Shown in pieces: positions 62,466 through 64,000 of a DNA stretch of 64,000 bases. The DNA lies in contig JAZRXM010000006.1 in the NCBI GenBank assembly GCA_045600205.1, forward strand, positions 1 through 64,000. The letters are read 5' to 3'. The notes below the pieces were generated by a model that had not been told where the DNA came from, searched no databases, and worked only from the letters and a program-made list of their open reading frames with translations. How positions within the stretch are numbered: the first letter of the stretch is position 1; every line of letters starts with the position of its first letter. The DNA is from Firm-04 sp045600205 (GTDB lineage Bacteria; Bacillota; Clostridia; Oscillospirales; Ruminococcaceae). The position numbers and the translations under genes were made by a program.

Positions 62466-64000
62466 TTAATCTTCAAGGAACGAAAGAATCACATTCGGGA
62501 AGCAGGCTTTTGCGGCTTCCTCAAGGGATTTTGAAACCGTAACATGAGCAAGTTTCGTACAGCCGTCAAACGCATCCTCACTGAGTTCCGTCACGCTTTC
62601 GGGAATCGTCAGCGATTCGAGGGCAGTACAGTCAGAGAACGCACCCGCACAAATCTTCTCCAATGTAGAGGGAAGTGTGACAGTTTTCAGGTTTTCGAGT
62701 CCTGCACAGGCACCCGCACGAATTTCCAGATAACCATCCGGAATTTCAAGGGATTCTGCTTCCTCATCGCAAAGTTTTGCGCGGAGTTTCGCGGTAAATC
62801 TACCATCTCCGAGAATCGGCGGAGCAGTCTCCAGCCAAGTAAATACCGTTGCATTCGGGAACAGCAATTTTGCCTCTTTCTCGAATCTGCGCGGTAATGT
62901 GACATCTGTCAGCGCATCACAGGAATCGAATGCATCCTCCGCGATTTCCATGACCGATACAGGAATGACCAATCGCTCCAGTGCATTGCAGTCAGAGAAC
63001 GCACCGTTGCCAATTTTCTCAATCGTGGACGGAAGTTCAAGCGATTCGAGATGTTCGAGAGCAGCGCACGCACCTGCGCGAATCTCACGATAGCCCTCAG
63101 GGATTTCCATGACAAACTCGCCATGATAGAACCGTTTGCATTCCTTCGCGGTCAGCTTACCATCCTCAGGCACGCCGCCCTCGTAACCGGTACGCTCCAC
63201 GATAATCGGCTCATTGGTAATTTCGCCGGTAAAGATTGCATCTGCGAGATTTTCCATAACCTCAAGTGTCACATCAGAGCCATCAGATTCAGGCTTCGGC
63301 AACTCGACTTCCGGTTCGTCAATGATCTCCAGCGACGGGATTGAATTGTCATCAAAGAGCGAATTTGCAAGGAAATTCATCTCTTTCTTTGGCGCATTTT
63401 CATCTGTCGGTGCCTCAGTGATTTCTTCAAGTTTTATCAGAGGATCGCTCGGTTCGGGTTCCATCTCGACCTGCGGTTCTTCATCTACAAAGAGCGAATC
63501 TGCAACTGCTGTCATGACATCTGCCATTTCAAGCGGCTTTTCTTCGGGTTGCTCAATGATAACAGCGTCTACGACCGTATCCGTCATTGCCTCTGCGGTA
63601 GCCGATTCCGCAATATCATCAGAAACCGAATCAGTTTCTTCTTCTGACGTACTCACAGCGTCAAAGTCGGAAATCGCCTCAGAAAGGCTCTCAATATCAG
63701 CATCGTTGCGAATGGCTTCAAGAACGGGAGACTCCCCTGTGGTAAACAGTTCCTCGGCAACTGCCTTGATTTCTTCGGGTTCTTCAGCAACAGCTTCGGT
63801 TTTCTCAGAAATTTCTTCCAGAATCACTGCTTCCGCGGATTCCTCAGCAACCGTTTCGGCTTCTTCAGATTCCACAGTTTCCTCGGAACTCTCCTCCAAA
63901 ACCGCTGTATCCGCCGATTGTTCAGAAAGCATTGTACCTGCCTGCGCCTCAGCCAAACCATCTGTTGATTCCGTAGACGCAACGGTCTTTTCAGCATCCT
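62466..64000 (-). CDS. Acidic protein with BspA-type leucine-rich repeats (5' end outside window)
   Basis: At least 511 residues; the frame is open to the window edge, so the start is missing. The visible N-terminal part (about 270 residues) is a Glu/Ala/Val/Ser-rich acidic low-complexity region with recurring EEPQ, ESAE and EETVE runs. The C-terminal part holds two copies of a module of about 105 residues: GxREIRAGACAxLE, LPSTxEKIxxGAFSDCxALE, IPxSVxEIxEDAFDxC, the BspA/Treponema LRR pattern. Each copy is preceded by a T-A-K-x-C/R segment. No signal peptide can be judged. Function unknown; such repeats bind proteins. Confidence 0.82.
   Translation of the reverse strand, partial: DAEKTVASTESTDGLAEAQAGTMLSEQSADTAVLEESSEETVESEEAETVAEESAEAVILEEISEKTEAVAEEPEEIKAVAEELFTTGESPVLEAIRNDADIESLSEAISDFDAVSTSEEETDSVSDDIAESATAEAMTDTVVDAVIIEQPEEKPLEMADVMTAVADSLFVDEEPQVEMEPEPSDPLIKLEEITEAPTDENAPKKEMNFLANSLFDDNSIPSLEIIDEPEVELPKPESDGSDVTLEVMENLADAIFTGEITNEPIIVERTGYEGGVPEDGKLTAKECKRFYHGEFVMEIPEGYREIRAGACAALEHLESLELPSTIEKIGNGAFSDCNALERLVIPVSVMEIAEDAFDSCDALTDVTLPRRFEKEAKLLFPNATVFTWLETAPPILGDGRFTAKLRAKLCDEEAESLEIPDGYLEIRAGACAGLENLKTVTLPSTLEKICAGAFSDCTALESLTIPESVTELSEDAFDGCTKLAHVTVSKSLEEAAKACFPNVILSFLED

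Overview
The window reads as a chromosomal segment of a Gram-positive, anaerobic, cellulolytic Firmicute, most likely a Ruminococcus or close relative (Oscillospiraceae). The main pointers are a GH9 cellulase with a type I dockerin (a cellulosome-type component), a cellobiose 2-epimerase-like gene beside it, a six-subunit Rnf complex, consensus sigma-A promoters (TTGACA-17-TATAAT type), strong AGGAGG ribosome sites, frequent GTG/TTG starts and many short intrinsic terminators. The species assignment is inference.

Positions 1-3844 are the right end of a mobile element (prophage or integrative element): the 3' end of a GH25 lysozyme, a zinc-finger HTH protein, a SHOCT protein and two overlapping large serine recombinases. 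It is followed by about 440 non-coding bases rich in inverted repeats that abut the 3' side of an intact initiator tRNA-fMet gene (4285-4361, minus). Next come tspO and a third serine recombinase, coupled by TAATG. The recombinase reading frame runs 135 bp antisense into a convergent ABC permease gene. An ABC export operon, an SPFH/zinc-ribbon protein and an aldehyde dehydrogenase follow.

Positions 12186-19627 (minus) form one long run: XRE regulator, apbE, NusG-II protein, Gx transporter-like protein, rnfC-D-G-E-A-B. The genes are nearly all overlapping or abutting. This is a complete Rnf ferredoxin:NAD oxidoreductase with its flavin transferase. The regulator's promoter has a perfect 17-bp palindrome at the predicted transcription start. 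A second, stripped-down Rnf-like trio (D, E and A homologues only, 42257-44350) lies 23 kb away and has lost most cofactor-binding residues.

Positions 19822-32539 carry housekeeping and carbohydrate genes on the plus strand (histidine phosphatase, SGNH hydrolase, murD, secA, epimerase, GH9 cellulase, rarA), then a minus-strand transporter. Positions 32598-41639 hold a degV gene divergent from a radical SAM-Nudix-winged-helix fusion next to a nicotinamidase-like gene, then an AraC/GyrI regulator, a polysaccharide deacetylase, a ferritin-like protein, rhaB and rpe. Positions 41646-52387 contain a MecA-like gene, the Rnf-like trio, a membrane-anchored DUF4015-like protein, ribU under an FMN riboswitch, a CD1247-like protein, efp, a Cthe_2159-type lipoprotein, asparaginase, a DUF4416 gene and nth.

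Positions 52501-64000 contain an OmpR/histidine kinase pair whose sensor has a very long low-complexity external region, a SpoVB/MurJ-like flippase, an orphan small-RNA candidate with its own promoter and terminator, the serC-serA operon, queH, the Asp23/FakA pair, and a truncated leucine-rich-repeat protein at the window edge. I saw no rRNA genes, insertion sequence transposases or CRISPR arrays.
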